A stretch of 54,823 nucleotides of DNA from Bacteroidota bacterium (GTDB lineage: Bacteria; Bacteroidota; Bacteroidia; Chitinophagales; Chitinophagaceae): the NCBI GenBank assembly GCA_018267625.1, contig JAFDYC010000025.1:1-54823 (forward strand). Direction: 5' to 3'. A program made the position numbers and the translations under genes. Below the pieces are notes generated by a model. The model did no database searches. It was not told where the DNA came from and was given only the letters and a program-made list of their open reading frames with translations. Below are positions 43,929 through 52,407 of this stretch, in pieces (position 1 is the first letter of the stretch; the number at the start of each line of letters is the position of its first letter).

Positions 43929-44402
43929 TTAGTCTTTTTTCTGGCGGTGCTGGCCGGGCACATAATTCCCAGCAGGGCTACGAAACGCAATGTTGATTCG
44001 GTTGTGGCAATTTATGAGCAACACCGCGGTGGTCACATCAATTAGTTCCTGTTCTGAGAATTGGGCAGATGCTTCCTGAAATACGGCTTCCGGCACTTCC
44101 TGATCGCGCAGGGTGGTAAGGGCTTCCGCCCAAGCCAGGGCCGCACGTTCCTTAGGGCTGTACAGCTCAGTTTCGCGCCAGGCACTGAGCATGTAAATCC
44201 GTTGCTCCGTTTCGCCACTGGCACGCAGGTCTTTGGAGTGCATATCGAGGCAATAGGCGCAGCCATTAATCTGGGATACGCGGAACTCAATCAACTCTCT
44301 AAGTTGAGCCGACAATGTGGAATGGGCCAGATAGTTCCCCATTTGATAGAGTGGCTGAACGGCTTGTGCGGCCTGCTCGTAATATTTCATCCTTGCTTTC
44401 AT
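43929..44402 (-). CDS. Carboxymuconolactone decarboxylase / AhpD-like protein
   Basis: The 157-residue protein has the AhpD core with Cys48 and Cys51 in NGCAYCLDMHSKDLR and the following His55, the redox-active CxxC-x3-H arrangement of alkylhydroperoxidase-like proteins. The flanking helices (LRELIEFRVSQ, ALAWAEALT) fit the fold. Such proteins are peroxidases or disulfide reductases of unclear physiological partner. No AhpC or peroxiredoxin is adjacent. It lies upstream of the VOC gene on the same strand. Confidence 0.9.
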   Translation of the reverse strand: MKARMKYYEQAAQAVQPLYQMGNYLAHSTLSAQLRELIEFRVSQINGCAYCLDMHSKDLRASGETEQRIYMLSAWRETELYSPKERAALAWAEALTTLRDQEVPEAVFQEASAQFSEQELIDVTTAVLLINCHNRINIAFRSPAGNYVPGQHRQKKD

Positions 44403-44562
44403 GGTAAGAAAATGCCCAGTAGAATTTATGAATGGCCTGCAAATATCCTCCTCTTCTTAGCTGCCCCCGGAGTACATCTGAGTTAAATACCCGAATTTGA
44501 AAGAAGCCGAAAGCGATTTCTCTGAAAAGAATAATCTGAAAAATGACGTGATATGGCCTGCC

Positions 44563-45276
44563 TCAAAAGAAGAGGTAGTAAGGTTGGAGCAATTGCTGGA
44601 AGGCTGCAGAATAGGAATCCGATTCATCTTTTATGAGTAAGGATTCGGACAGGATTTCTTCAGGAATGTTTCTTCCGTAGATGCCCACAACCCGGGCCGG
44701 GCGGGCATCCGGGCGATGTGCAATGCGCAATTCCTGTTGCAGGTAAAGGCCGCTTTGGCAGGCAAGCGCCACAAACTGCTCATGAGCTTCTAGGGGCCAG
44801 AGGAATGAAGCGTTTCCTTCCTGAGTAAGGTGTTCCAAGCTCAGACGAATCAGGCATTGTGCATCCAGCGAAGTGATATGCCGGGCTGCATTGCGCGAAG
44901 CATTTGGCCCGAGTAAGGAGTTTTTAAAAAAGGGAGGGTTGCAAAGAATCAGGTCAAAGGTTTGCGGCCCGCTCCAGGCAGAAGCATCGGCGTGAAGGAT
45001 ATGCAGTCTTTGAGCATATTCAGAAGCAGCCATATTCTCTGCCGCCTGATGCCGGGCTTCGCTCTGGTTTTCCAGTGCCAGAATCTGTGCATCTGGTGCC
45101 CGTTGCGCCAGCATCAGGCTCAGCAGCCCGGTGCCGGCTCCAATATCAAGGATGTGTTTACAATCGGAGGGAACCGGCGTCCAGGCACCCTGAATGCAAG
45201 CGTCCGTACTCACCTTCATCGCGCAGCGGTCTTGCCGTATCGTAAATTTTTTGAACTGGAAATATGCGTTGCTCAT
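44563..45276 (-). CDS. tRNA1(Val) (adenine(37)-N6)-methyltransferase-like
   Basis: The 237-residue class I methyltransferase has SAM motif HILDIGAGTGLLSLMLAQ and catalytic NPPFF at 113-117, the NPPY/F motif of N6-adenine methyltransferases. The start FQFKKFTIRQDRCAMKVSTDA is typical of TrmN6/YfiC, which makes m6A37 in tRNA1(Val). An earlier GTG at 45279 is in frame, but the ATG at 45276 overlaps the tsaD stop by one base (TGATG), indicating coupled translation. Confidence 0.9.
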   Translation of the reverse strand: MSNAYFQFKKFTIRQDRCAMKVSTDACIQGAWTPVPSDCKHILDIGAGTGLLSLMLAQRAPDAQILALENQSEARHQAAENMAASEYAQRLHILHADASAWSGPQTFDLILCNPPFFKNSLLGPNASRNAARHITSLDAQCLIRLSLEHLTQEGNASFLWPLEAHEQFVALACQSGLYLQQELRIAHRPDARPARVVGIYGRNIPEEILSESLLIKDESDSYSAAFQQLLQPYYLFF

Positions 45277-46277
45277 CACCAGGCAGCCCTTGCGGAAGGG
45301 GTAATATTCAGGTCTGCAAAATCGCCACGCAGGAATTTATGCCAGGCAACAATGCCAATCATCGCTGCGTTGTCCGTGCAATATTGAAAGGCAGGAATAA
45401 AGCTCTGCCAGCCCTGTACCTCTGCCGTTTTCTGTAAAGCCAGGCGTAAGCCACTGTTGGCCGAGACCCCCCCTGCAATGCCTATCTGGCGGATACCGGT
45501 GTCCCGGGCTGCTTGTTCTAATTTTTCCATCAGCATCCGAATGATGCCTTGCTGCACCGAGGCACAGATGTCCACAAGGTTTTTTTGAATAAAATCCGGG
45601 TCTCGTTTTTGCTCGCGCTGAAGAAAGTAGAGAATAGAGGTTTTAATGCCACTGAATGAAAAGGCATAACCAGGCATGGATGCCTGGGCAAACTGAAAAC
45701 GATTTGGGTTGCCTTCGTGGGCATAGCGGTCAATGAGTGGGCCACCGGGATAGGGCAGCCCCAGCATCTTGGCAGCCTTGTCAAAAGCCTCGCCGGCAGC
45801 ATCGTCCATAGTCTCGCCCAGCACTTCCATGTCTAAGAAATCCCGGCACAATACAATTTGAGTATGACCTCCAGAAACGGTCAGGCAGAGGAAAGGAAAT
45901 TGCGGCTTTGGCTCTTCGATGAAATGTGCCAGCACATGCGCCTGCATATGGTGGACGGCAATCAGCGGGATGCGGCGCGCCTGGGCAAAAGCTTTTGCAA
46001 AGCCAGCACCCACCATCAGAGAGCCGATCAGGCCCGGTGCCTGAGTGAAGCCTACTGCATCTATTTGCTGGCGGCTAATCTGCGCTTCTTTCAATGCAGC
46101 CTCCACTACAGGCACAATATGGCTCATATGGGCCCGGGAAGCCAGTTCCGGCACCACACCACCATACTGTGCATGTACCTTCTGGGTGGCGATGATGTTA
46201 CTCCTCACCCTCCCATCCACCACTACAGCGGCACTGGTTTCATCACAGGAAGATTCAATGGCAAGAAGGGCAGGCAT
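45276..46277 (-). CDS. tsaD: tRNA N6-adenosine threonylcarbamoyltransferase TsaD
   Basis: The 333-residue ASKHA-fold protein transfers threonylcarbamoyl to A37 of tRNAs reading ANN codons, with TsaB and TsaE. Signatures are LAIESSCDETSAAVV, the metal-binding VHHMQAH (in LIAVHHMQAHVLAHF), LTVSGGHTQIV, GEAFDKAAKMLGLPYPGGP and GGVSANSGLR. Length is normal. TACCTTTG lies 31 nt upstream on the minus strand. trmN6 follows with a one-base overlap. Confidence 0.97.
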   Translation of the reverse strand: MPALLAIESSCDETSAAVVVDGRVRSNIIATQKVHAQYGGVVPELASRAHMSHIVPVVEAALKEAQISRQQIDAVGFTQAPGLIGSLMVGAGFAKAFAQARRIPLIAVHHMQAHVLAHFIEEPKPQFPFLCLTVSGGHTQIVLCRDFLDMEVLGETMDDAAGEAFDKAAKMLGLPYPGGPLIDRYAHEGNPNRFQFAQASMPGYAFSFSGIKTSILYFLQREQKRDPDFIQKNLVDICASVQQGIIRMLMEKLEQAARDTGIRQIGIAGGVSANSGLRLALQKTAEVQGWQSFIPAFQYCTDNAAMIGIVAWHKFLRGDFADLNITPSARAAW

Positions 46278-46308
46278 GGTAAGTGCAAACAGAATTTTTA
46301 AGAAAGAA

Positions 46309-46316
46309 CAAAGGTA
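46309..46316 (-). promoter_or_regulatory. -7 box TACCTTTG for tsaD-trmN6
   Basis: A full consensus match on the minus strand, 31 nt upstream of the tsaD ATG. Confidence 0.6.
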
Positions 46317-46336
46317 ACCTGCTGTTTGGGGCGGGT

Positions 46337-46344
46337 TATTTTTG
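46337..46344 (+). promoter_or_regulatory. -7 box TATTTTTG for the AtpZ/AtpI-like cluster
   Basis: A full TAnnTTTG match, 34 nt upstream of the ATG at 46379 and 20 nt from the divergent tsaD -7 box. Confidence 0.5.
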
Positions 46345-46378
46345 CGCGCTTTAGCGAATCCGGATTTTCGCCCCCTCC

Positions 46379-46852
46379 ATGCGCCTGCTTTCTTTCAAGC
46401 CTACTAAGCCATTCAAGAACCTGAATGCACCCTACCGCATGGTGTTTATCAATGAAGACTCGCTGGAAGAAGTGGCTTCGTTTCACCTGACGAAAAAGAG
46501 TGTGTATGGCTTGTTCAGCACCATCTTTTGCATCACCATCCTGGCTACGGTAGCGGTCTTGCTTTTTACTCCTCTGAAATATTATATCCCCGGTTATGGC
46601 AACAATGAACTGAGGGTTCAGGCCCTGGCACTTACCCAGAAAGTGGACTCCCTAAACAACCTGGTGCTGGCGGGCACACAACGATCCCAACGCATCCAGC
46701 AAATCCTGAACGGCGATGCCATCACGACCCGGGACACAAGTATGCTGAAGCCCGGCCTGATGCAAAACGCGCCCGAAGGCGTGCTACCGGCTCCAGAGGA
46801 CATTCGTGACCAGGCCGATAAAGAGCTTCCTCATGGGCCACGAAGAAAATAA
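46379..46852 (+). CDS. Single-pass membrane protein resembling the N-terminus of M23 peptidases
   Basis: The 157-residue protein has a cytoplasmic stretch YRMVFINEDSLEEVASFHL, one membrane segment (about 44-65), and LFTPLKYYIPGYGNNELRVQALAL followed by a coiled coil and a Pro-rich tail. That N-terminal pattern is familiar from Bacteroidota membrane-anchored M23 peptidases of about 280 residues, but the peptidase domain with its HxH and Zn ligands is absent here. It may be a truncated derivative or a non-catalytic family. Its last 20 bases overlap the AtpZ gene. Confidence 0.65.
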   Translation: MRLLSFKPTKPFKNLNAPYRMVFINEDSLEEVASFHLTKKSVYGLFSTIFCITILATVAVLLFTPLKYYIPGYGNNELRVQALALTQKVDSLNNLVLAGTQRSQRIQQILNGDAITTRDTSMLKPGLMQNAPEGVLPAPEDIRDQADKELPHGPRRK

Positions 46853-47039
46853 TCCCCGTGCCTGGATGCGTTATGCCGGACTGGGCACCCAACTTCTGGT
46901 TTTACTGGGCCTGGGGGTCTGGGGCGGTCTTCGATTGGATGCCTGGCTGCAGTTCCGGGCACTTTTTGTCATCTTGCTGCCGGTGTTGGCCCTGGCCATT
47001 TCCTTTATTCAGCTTTACCGTAGCCTCAACAAGAAATAG
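46833..47039 (+). CDS. AtpZ/AtpI family small membrane protein
   Basis: The 68-residue protein has two membrane helices. YAGLGTQLLVLLGLGVWGGLRLDAWL is the AtpZ/AtpI signature and LALAISFIQLYRSLNKK the second helix. AtpI/AtpZ proteins stand upstream of F1Fo ATP synthase genes and help c-ring assembly or ion transport. Here no ATP synthase gene follows. A GTG at 46806 is in frame, but the ATG at 46833 gives the family start. Confidence 0.85.
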   Translation: MGHEENNPRAWMRYAGLGTQLLVLLGLGVWGGLRLDAWLQFRALFVILLPVLALAISFIQLYRSLNKK

Positions 47040-47044
47040 CAATT

Positions 47045-47416
47045 ATGATATCCCGACTACCCTTGATCTTTCTGGCCATTTGCCTGGTCGTAGCCCTAGT
47101 CATCTGGCTGCTGCCAGCGACAGGGGGCTTTGATAAAATCGCACTTTGGGTAGCCGATGGAATCATGCTGGCTTTATCGCTTGGAGCGCTGGCACTGATG
47201 CGCCCCAAGCTGAACGAAAGGCCCCAGGCATTTGTACGAGGCGTGTTCAGCGCTACCCTGCTGCGCATGTTTGTCTGTATGGCGGCCATTATGATTTATG
47301 CTCTGGCTAAAAGGCCCGACTTACACCGTGGCACCCTCTATGCCCTTTTTGGCATCTATGCCCTATATACTCTGGTGGAAACTTCAGCACTCAGCCGCAA
47401 GGTGCGGAAACAGTAG
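47045..47416 (+). CDS. Four-helix membrane protein in AtpI-like position
   Basis: The 123-residue protein has four hydrophobic segments (about 4-21, 32-51, 68-86 and 97-113) separated by short loops. It lies 5 nt after the AtpZ-like gene. In many Bacteroidota a similarly sized AtpI-like membrane protein stands between atpZ and atpB. I cannot show a sequence motif beyond topology and position. One base separates it from the SprT-like gene. Confidence 0.7.
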   Translation: MISRLPLIFLAICLVVALVIWLLPATGGFDKIALWVADGIMLALSLGALALMRPKLNERPQAFVRGVFSATLLRMFVCMAAIMIYALAKRPDLHRGTLYALFGIYALYTLVETSALSRKVRKQ

Positions 47417-47417
47417 C

Positions 47418-48038
47418 ATGGCAAAACAAGAACGCCCTTTAGAGGGACTGGCTCCGTTTCTTCCGCCTCATAGCTTCGAGGCACTGGAACATTACTTCTG
47501 TGACTTCAAGATCTACCTCACGCTGACGAAGCACCGGAATAGCCTTCATGGCGACTACCGCGCGCCGGATGACCGGCATCCCTATCACCGTATTTCGGTC
47601 AATGCTACGCTCAACCCCTACAGTTTTTTAATCACTTTGGTGCATGAGCTGGCCCATTTGCTCACGACCGTTCAGCATGGATTAAACGTACCCTCTCATG
47701 GCCCCGAATGGAAAGCAGAATTCCGACAGGCACTGTTGCCCTTTTTAGGTAAAGACTTCTTCCCTTCTGAAGTAGAGGTTGCGCTGCAGGCCTACCTGAA
47801 AAACCCGGCTGCCAGCACCTGTGGCGACCCACATCTGTATATGGCTCTTGCCCGCTACGATGCACCCGACCCGAAAAAGAAACATGTTTGGGAACTCGCC
47901 CCGGGAGCTTTATTTGAATTGCAGGGGAAGCGCTTTCAAAAGCTGGAGCAATTGCGCAGCCGAAGCCGGTGCAAAGAGCTTGACAACGGGAAAATATATT
48001 TCGTACAGGGCGTTGCCATTGTGACGGAGTTGCCTTAG
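47418..48038 (+). CDS. SprT-like zinc metalloprotein
   Basis: The 206-residue protein has an HExxH motif, His76-Glu77-x2-His80 in LITLVHELAHLL, and NVPSHGPEWKAEFRQ, in which the later His can complete the zinc site, as in SprT/Spartan-like domains. Spartan proteases cut DNA-protein crosslinks, while the role of bacterial SprT is unclear. The C-terminal part (HVWELAPGALFELQGKRFQKLE) is a small beta domain. A frame open back to 47298 is rejected because it overlaps the membrane protein gene. Confidence 0.85.
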   Translation: MAKQERPLEGLAPFLPPHSFEALEHYFCDFKIYLTLTKHRNSLHGDYRAPDDRHPYHRISVNATLNPYSFLITLVHELAHLLTTVQHGLNVPSHGPEWKAEFRQALLPFLGKDFFPSEVEVALQAYLKNPAASTCGDPHLYMALARYDAPDPKKKHVWELAPGALFELQGKRFQKLEQLRSRSRCKELDNGKIYFVQGVAIVTELP

Positions 48039-48074
48039 CATGGAACGGCAAAAAAATAATACGCATCGCAGGCA

Positions 48075-48383
48075 CTATTCCAGTTCAAGACCCGTTTGAA
48101 TGCCCGGATGATTACCCAGTGTATTCGCGTTCAGTTGTTGCAGCCATTTAAGCATTTCGCTGCTCAACTCCTGTTCATTGATGCTGATCGTTGGAAGAAT
48201 TTCCACCAAGGCATTTATGCGCCCTTCGATGGCCAGGAAACGGTTGATGACGACTACGCGCCGGTCTTCCAGAATGCAATATCCCGAAGTAAAACTTCCC
48301 TTCTCATAACGAACCGTGTACCGGGCTTCTTCGTAGAGCTGTTCCAGCTTGCGCAAGGTGGCCGGCGTATATTTGAAACTCAT
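48075..48383 (-). CDS. Conserved-looking small protein of unknown function
   Basis: The 102-residue protein begins MSFKYTPATLRKLEQLYEEARYTVRYEKG and contains GYCILEDRRVVVINRFLAIEGRINAL, an alpha/beta pattern that recurs in Bacteroidota genomes as a hypothetical protein. It has no signal peptide, membrane segment or known motif. It is convergent with the SprT-like gene and starts only 15 bp from the divergent barrel gene, so each gene's promoter lies in the other's coding sequence. Confidence 0.7.
   Translation of the reverse strand: MSFKYTPATLRKLEQLYEEARYTVRYEKGSFTSGYCILEDRRVVVINRFLAIEGRINALVEILPTISINEQELSSEMLKWLQQLNANTLGNHPGIQTGLELE
48368..48375 (+). promoter_or_regulatory. -7 box TATATTTG for the barrel gene
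   Basis: A full TAnnTTTG match, 23 nt upstream of the ATG at 48399 and inside the first codons of the opposite-strand gene. Confidence 0.55.
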
Positions 48384-48398
48384 TTTTCAGACTCAAGA

Positions 48399-49076
48399 AT
48401 GCTTAAAAATAAGGCTTTGGCACTGCTCGCCTGCCTGATAGGCTTTGCCAGCGTAGCCCGTGCCCAAAACCCTGCTGACTATTATGAAGAGACACCACGT
48501 GTTTTTTATGGAGGGCTGATTGCAGGGGCCAATTTCACCCAGCTCGATGGTGATAATTATGCAGGATATCACCACGTGGGGGTCAACGTGGGAGGAATCA
48601 TGTACACCAAATTTGATGAGCATCTTGCTGCCAGCATCGAGATTCTGTATTCCCAAAAAGGCTCCCGAGCGCATAAGGAGCAAGAAACCGCCAGTGGAGG
48701 AATCATCACCAGCTACCACGCTTACCTGAACTACGCCGAAGTACCCATTCAGCTTTGCTACTTTGACCGGCGCCGCTCGCATTTCGGAGGGGGAATTTCC
48801 ATTTCCAGGTTAGTGAGCGTACAGGAAGACGGCCAATTGGCCAACAGCAGTATGATAGTGGATTTTGATAAGTATCCCTTCCGGAAAATGGACTACAACT
48901 TCATCCTTGGCGGGAGCCTGCATCTCTGGCAGGGCTTGTTCTTAAATGTGCGTTTTCAATACTCACTACTTCCCGTGCGCAAGGGCACGATTGGTGTGGA
49001 CTTACCTCCCGAATTTTCAGGGCGGAATGAACAGTACAACAACCTATGGACGGTGCGGATGATGTACCTGTTTTGA
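48399..49076 (+). CDS. Outer membrane beta-barrel protein (PorT-like)
   Basis: The 225-residue protein has a signal peptide (MLKNKALALLACLIGFASVARAQ) and a run of amphipathic strands (YGGLIAGANFTQLDG, HVGVNVGGIMYTKF, LAASIEILYSQKG, YAEVPIQLCYF), ending in the aromatic strand TVRMMYLF. This is the OMP_b-brl_2/PorT pattern. The T9SS component PorT is one member, but many relatives have no T9SS role. The frame opens at 48096 against the opposite gene; the ATG at 48399 begins the signal peptide. Confidence 0.85.
   Translation: MLKNKALALLACLIGFASVARAQNPADYYEETPRVFYGGLIAGANFTQLDGDNYAGYHHVGVNVGGIMYTKFDEHLAASIEILYSQKGSRAHKEQETASGGIITSYHAYLNYAEVPIQLCYFDRRRSHFGGGISISRLVSVQEDGQLANSSMIVDFDKYPFRKMDYNFILGGSLHLWQGLFLNVRFQYSLLPVRKGTIGVDLPPEFSGRNEQYNNLWTVRMMYLF
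48404..48411 (-). promoter_or_regulatory. -7 box TATTTTTA for the opposite small gene
   Basis: One mismatch to TAnnTTTG on the minus strand, 20 nt upstream of the ATG at 48383 and inside the signal-peptide codons of the barrel gene. Confidence 0.4.
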
Positions 49077-49161
49077 TATCCCTTCATCAGTCTCTTTCCT
49101 AAAAAAGGATTTGCTCCGGAATGGGTATGGCAGGCCCTCTGCTGCCCCGCCTGGAAGCCGC

Positions 49162-49169
49162 TTACCTTT
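49162..49169 (+). promoter_or_regulatory. -7 box TACCTTTG for dut and downstream genes
   Basis: A full consensus match, 18 nt upstream of the dut ATG. Confidence 0.6.
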
Positions 49170-49187
49170 GCGTTTCTCTCCCCAAAA

Positions 49188-49631
49188 ATGCCTATGGCCC
49201 TTCAGGTACCTATCATCAACAAAAGCCCACACCCCCTGCCTGCTTACCAGACATCCGGTGCTGCCGGACTGGATTTATGCGCCTGGCTGCCTGAACCTGT
49301 CATCTTACAGCCCTTCGAGCGAAGGCTCATCCCGACGGGTTTATTCATAGCCTTACCGGCAGGTCATGAAGCTCAAATCCGTCCCCGCAGCGGAACCGCC
49401 TTCAAACGTGGCCTGAGCCTCGTCAACACACCCGGAACTATAGACCCAGATTACCGCGGTGAGCTGATGCTACCGATTATTAACCTGTCCACAGAAGCCG
49501 TTCGCATTGAAGATGGGGAACGTCTGGCACAAATGGTCGTTGCCCGCTTTGAGCAAATTGCCTGGCAACCGGCTGAAAGCTTAGACGAAACCGCAAGGGC
49601 GGCAGGTGGTTTTGGCCATACCGGGCATTAA
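49188..49631 (+). CDS. dut: dUTP diphosphatase
   Basis: The 147-residue trimeric dUTPase hydrolyses dUTP to dUMP, keeping uracil out of DNA and feeding thymidylate synthesis. All five motifs are present: SGAAGLDL (motif 1), PRSGTAFK (2, with Thr where Leu is common), [11 protein letters not shown] (3), GERLAQMVV (4) and [10 protein letters not shown] (5). A second ATG at 49194 would be equally good. It heads the order dut / nucleotidyltransferase / TPR / DUF4292. Confidence 0.97.
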   Translation: MPMALQVPIINKSPHPLPAYQTSGAAGLDLCAWLPEPVILQPFERRLIPTGLFIALPAGHEAQIRPRSGTAFKRGLSLVNTPGTIDPDYRGELMLPIINLSTEAVRIEDGERLAQMVVARFEQIAWQPAESLDETARAAGGFGHTGH

Positions 49632-49684
49632 CTCATACCATTCAAAATTTCCTTTTTTTAAAAAAAATCAGCCGCTACAGATTC

Positions 49685-50695
49685 ATGAACATCATTATTC
49701 CCATGGCCGGTCTTGGCAAACGCATGAGGCCTCATACCCTCACTACACCTAAGCCCCTCACTCCAATTGCAGGCAAGCCAATGGTGCAGCGTATAGTCGA
49801 AGACATCATTTCCGGCGCCAATGAAGCCGTTACTGAAATTGTGTTCATCATCAACCCGGCATTTGGGAAAGAAGTAGAACGTTTGCTGCTGCAGGTGGCT
49901 GCATCCCTCGGCTCAAAAGGAAAAATTGCCTATCAGGAGCAGCCTTTAGGTACGGCCCACGCCATCCTTGCTGCCGGCGACAGCCTTCAGGGGCCGGTGT
50001 TCGTCGCTTTTGCAGACACCCTTTTCAAAGCTCATTTCAAAATTGACCCGGCAAAAGATGCCATCATCTGGACGCAGAAAGTAGAAGACCCTTCCGCTTT
50101 TGGTGTAGTGAAACTGCGGGCAGATGAAAGCATCGAAGCTTTTGTGGAAAAGCCTGCCCAGTTTGTTTCAGACTTAGCCATCATCGGTATGTATTATTTC
50201 AAAGACGGGCTGCGGCTTCGCCGGGAAATGCAACGACTGATTGACGAAGACATCCGCGACAAAGGCGAATATCAGCTCACCGATGCTATGGATCATATGC
50301 TTCGGGACGGAGTTAAGTTTTATACCGATCAGGTGGAAGAATGGCTCGACTGCGGCAATTTCAGCGCTACGGTGTACACGACCGGGCGCATCATGGCCAT
50401 CAAACAGGCTGCTGGTGAAAACATGCATTCGGCCTCGGCTATATTGGAAGATTCGGTTATCATTCCACCCTGTTTCATCGGTGAGCATGTTCGGGTGCGG
50501 CATTCGGTCATCGGCCCCAATGTGGCCCTGGAAGCCGGTTGCCAGGTTGAAAATGCTCGCGTGAGCGACAGCATTATCGGTGAAAACACGGTGATAAAAA
50601 ACACTGTACTCTCTGCTTCGCTTTTAGGCAAGCATGTATCTTACAGTGAAGCGCCCCGCGTCCTTTCCCTCGGCGACTTCTCTTCTCAATCATGA
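49685..50695 (+). CDS. Sugar-nucleotide transferase (RmlA/GlmU-like)
   Basis: The 336-residue protein begins MNIIIPMAGLGKRMRPHTLTTPKPLTPIAGKP, the nucleotidyltransferase signature loop. FADTLF supplies the catalytic Asp region and FVEKPA the sugar-binding segment, and a short left-handed beta-helix follows (SAILEDSVIIPPCFIGEHVRVRHSVIG). It should activate a sugar-1-phosphate with a nucleoside triphosphate, but which sugar cannot be told. Its stop overlaps the TPR gene as ATGA. Confidence 0.93.
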   Translation: MNIIIPMAGLGKRMRPHTLTTPKPLTPIAGKPMVQRIVEDIISGANEAVTEIVFIINPAFGKEVERLLLQVAASLGSKGKIAYQEQPLGTAHAILAAGDSLQGPVFVAFADTLFKAHFKIDPAKDAIIWTQKVEDPSAFGVVKLRADESIEAFVEKPAQFVSDLAIIGMYYFKDGLRLRREMQRLIDEDIRDKGEYQLTDAMDHMLRDGVKFYTDQVEEWLDCGNFSATVYTTGRIMAIKQAAGENMHSASAILEDSVIIPPCFIGEHVRVRHSVIGPNVALEAGCQVENARVSDSIIGENTVIKNTVLSASLLGKHVSYSEAPRVLSLGDFSSQS

Positions 50696-52407
50696 GTGTC
50701 TTGCGCCTGCTACCCTGCCTTTTCATTGCTGTATTACTGACCTTGTTGGCTCCGGCTCTACAGGCTCAGAGCCACTATGACCGTGAGGCTGACTCAACCA
50801 CTCGCCTCTATTTCGATGCCGTAAAAGCACGCATGCTGGGCGATAATCAGCTCAGTGAAATCTTGCTGAAGGATGTAATCAAACGGGCTCCGGAACATGC
50901 GGCTCCCTACTACGACCTCTCCCGATTAGCCCTGAAATCAAACGACATCACCGCTGCGAGCAACAACATCAAAAAAGCCATCGGGCTTGACAGCAACAAC
51001 AAGTGGTATCAGGAACAATATGCCAACACCTTAGTACTGCAAAACGATATTCTGGATGCAGCCAATGTGTATGCCCGACTGGCTCAAAAGGAGCATCTAA
51101 ATGATGATTACCTCGAACGCAGCGCCGCACTCTATCAACGCGCCGGCAAATACCAGGAAGCCATCGCCCAGCTTGAACGGCTTCGCCAGAAGGGTGATGA
51201 AGAAAATGTCCTGCTCATGGAGCAGGCCGTGTACCTGAAGATGAATGACGTGGAAGGCGCCGCTGGCGTAATTCGGGAACTCATCCGTATGCACCCCCGG
51301 GAGCCCCGTTACTACACCATGCTGGCAGAAGTTTACGACAACAATAAACTGCCTAAAAAAGCGGCTGAAGTGATTGAGGAGATGAGCAGGAAATTTCCCA
51401 ATGACCCCAGCCTGCAAATCAACCTTGCTGCTCAGGCACTAAAAAAAGGCGACACCCTGACCTATCGTTCGTATGTCCGGAAGGCCGTCATCAACAAAGA
51501 GCTGAGTGCCGATATGCAGCTATACCTTCTGCGCAATTATATCAGCGAATTGCCCAACGACAGCCAACGTCAGCAGGAAGCCCGTAGCCTCACTCAGGAA
51601 GTACTGGCCCAACACCCAAACAACAGCGGACTGCTTTCCTTCTATGCCTACATGCTCAGCCTGAACGGCGAAAATGCTGCCGCCGCTGAACAGGTCAAAA
51701 AAGCACTCGCGCTGAAGAAAGATGACTTTACTCTCTGGCAACAACTCCTCTACAATTATACCGACCCCCAGTATGCCGATTCCCTGATTCAGTGGAGCCT
51801 GAAAGCAGCCCGGCTCTTCCCCAACCAGGCCCAGGTACACTACCTGAACGGACTGGGGCATTACAACAAGAAAGAATACCCTATGGCCATTCGCTCCATT
51901 CAGCGGGCTATAGACCTGGAACCCGAGGATAAAAAAGAGGAGCTTTCTGAGATGCACACAGTGCTGGGGGACATCTACAACAGCATTAAAGAATACACAC
52001 TCAGCGACAGCAACTACAACCAGGCCCTTCGCTTAAACCCGAATAATGCCACCGTGCTGAACAACTATGCCTACTACCTCTCCGTTCGCAACACCCGCCT
52101 GAACGATGCCGAGCGGATGTCAAAAAAATCATTGGACTTGCGCCCCCACGAAGCCACCTTTCTCGACACCTATGCCTGGATCCTCTACCGCCAGGGAAAG
52201 TATCAGGATGCACTTCACTACATGAATCAGGTCTTCGAAGCCAACCCAAACGCTTCCAGCTCCGAACTCTGGGAACACCTGGGCGCCATTCAATTCAAGC
52301 TGGGCAACATCGCTCAAGCCGTTGAAGCCTGGAAAAAAGCCAAAGCTTTAGGCAGCGACAACCCTGCTCTGGATAAAATGATTGCCGAGCAGAAGCTTTA
52401 TGAATAA
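50692..52407 (+). CDS. TPR-repeat protein with signal peptide
   Basis: The 571-residue protein has a signal peptide (hydrophobic LLTLLAPALQAQ) and TPR units over its whole length, for example AAPYYDLSRLALKSNDITAASNNIKKAI near residue 65 and LNNYAYYLSVRNTRLNDAERMSKKSL near 455. It is likely periplasmic or outer-membrane-associated. The order with DUF4292 is widespread in Bacteroidota, and a part in lipoprotein or envelope assembly is inferred from that. It overlaps both neighbours (ATGA before, 8 nt after). Confidence 0.9.
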   Translation: MSVLRLLPCLFIAVLLTLLAPALQAQSHYDREADSTTRLYFDAVKARMLGDNQLSEILLKDVIKRAPEHAAPYYDLSRLALKSNDITAASNNIKKAIGLDSNNKWYQEQYANTLVLQNDILDAANVYARLAQKEHLNDDYLERSAALYQRAGKYQEAIAQLERLRQKGDEENVLLMEQAVYLKMNDVEGAAGVIRELIRMHPREPRYYTMLAEVYDNNKLPKKAAEVIEEMSRKFPNDPSLQINLAAQALKKGDTLTYRSYVRKAVINKELSADMQLYLLRNYISELPNDSQRQQEARSLTQEVLAQHPNNSGLLSFYAYMLSLNGENAAAAEQVKKALALKKDDFTLWQQLLYNYTDPQYADSLIQWSLKAARLFPNQAQVHYLNGLGHYNKKEYPMAIRSIQRAIDLEPEDKKEELSEMHTVLGDIYNSIKEYTLSDSNYNQALRLNPNNATVLNNYAYYLSVRNTRLNDAERMSKKSLDLRPHEATFLDTYAWILYRQGKYQDALHYMNQVFEANPNASSSELWEHLGAIQFKLGNIAQAVEAWKKAKALGSDNPALDKMIAEQKLYE

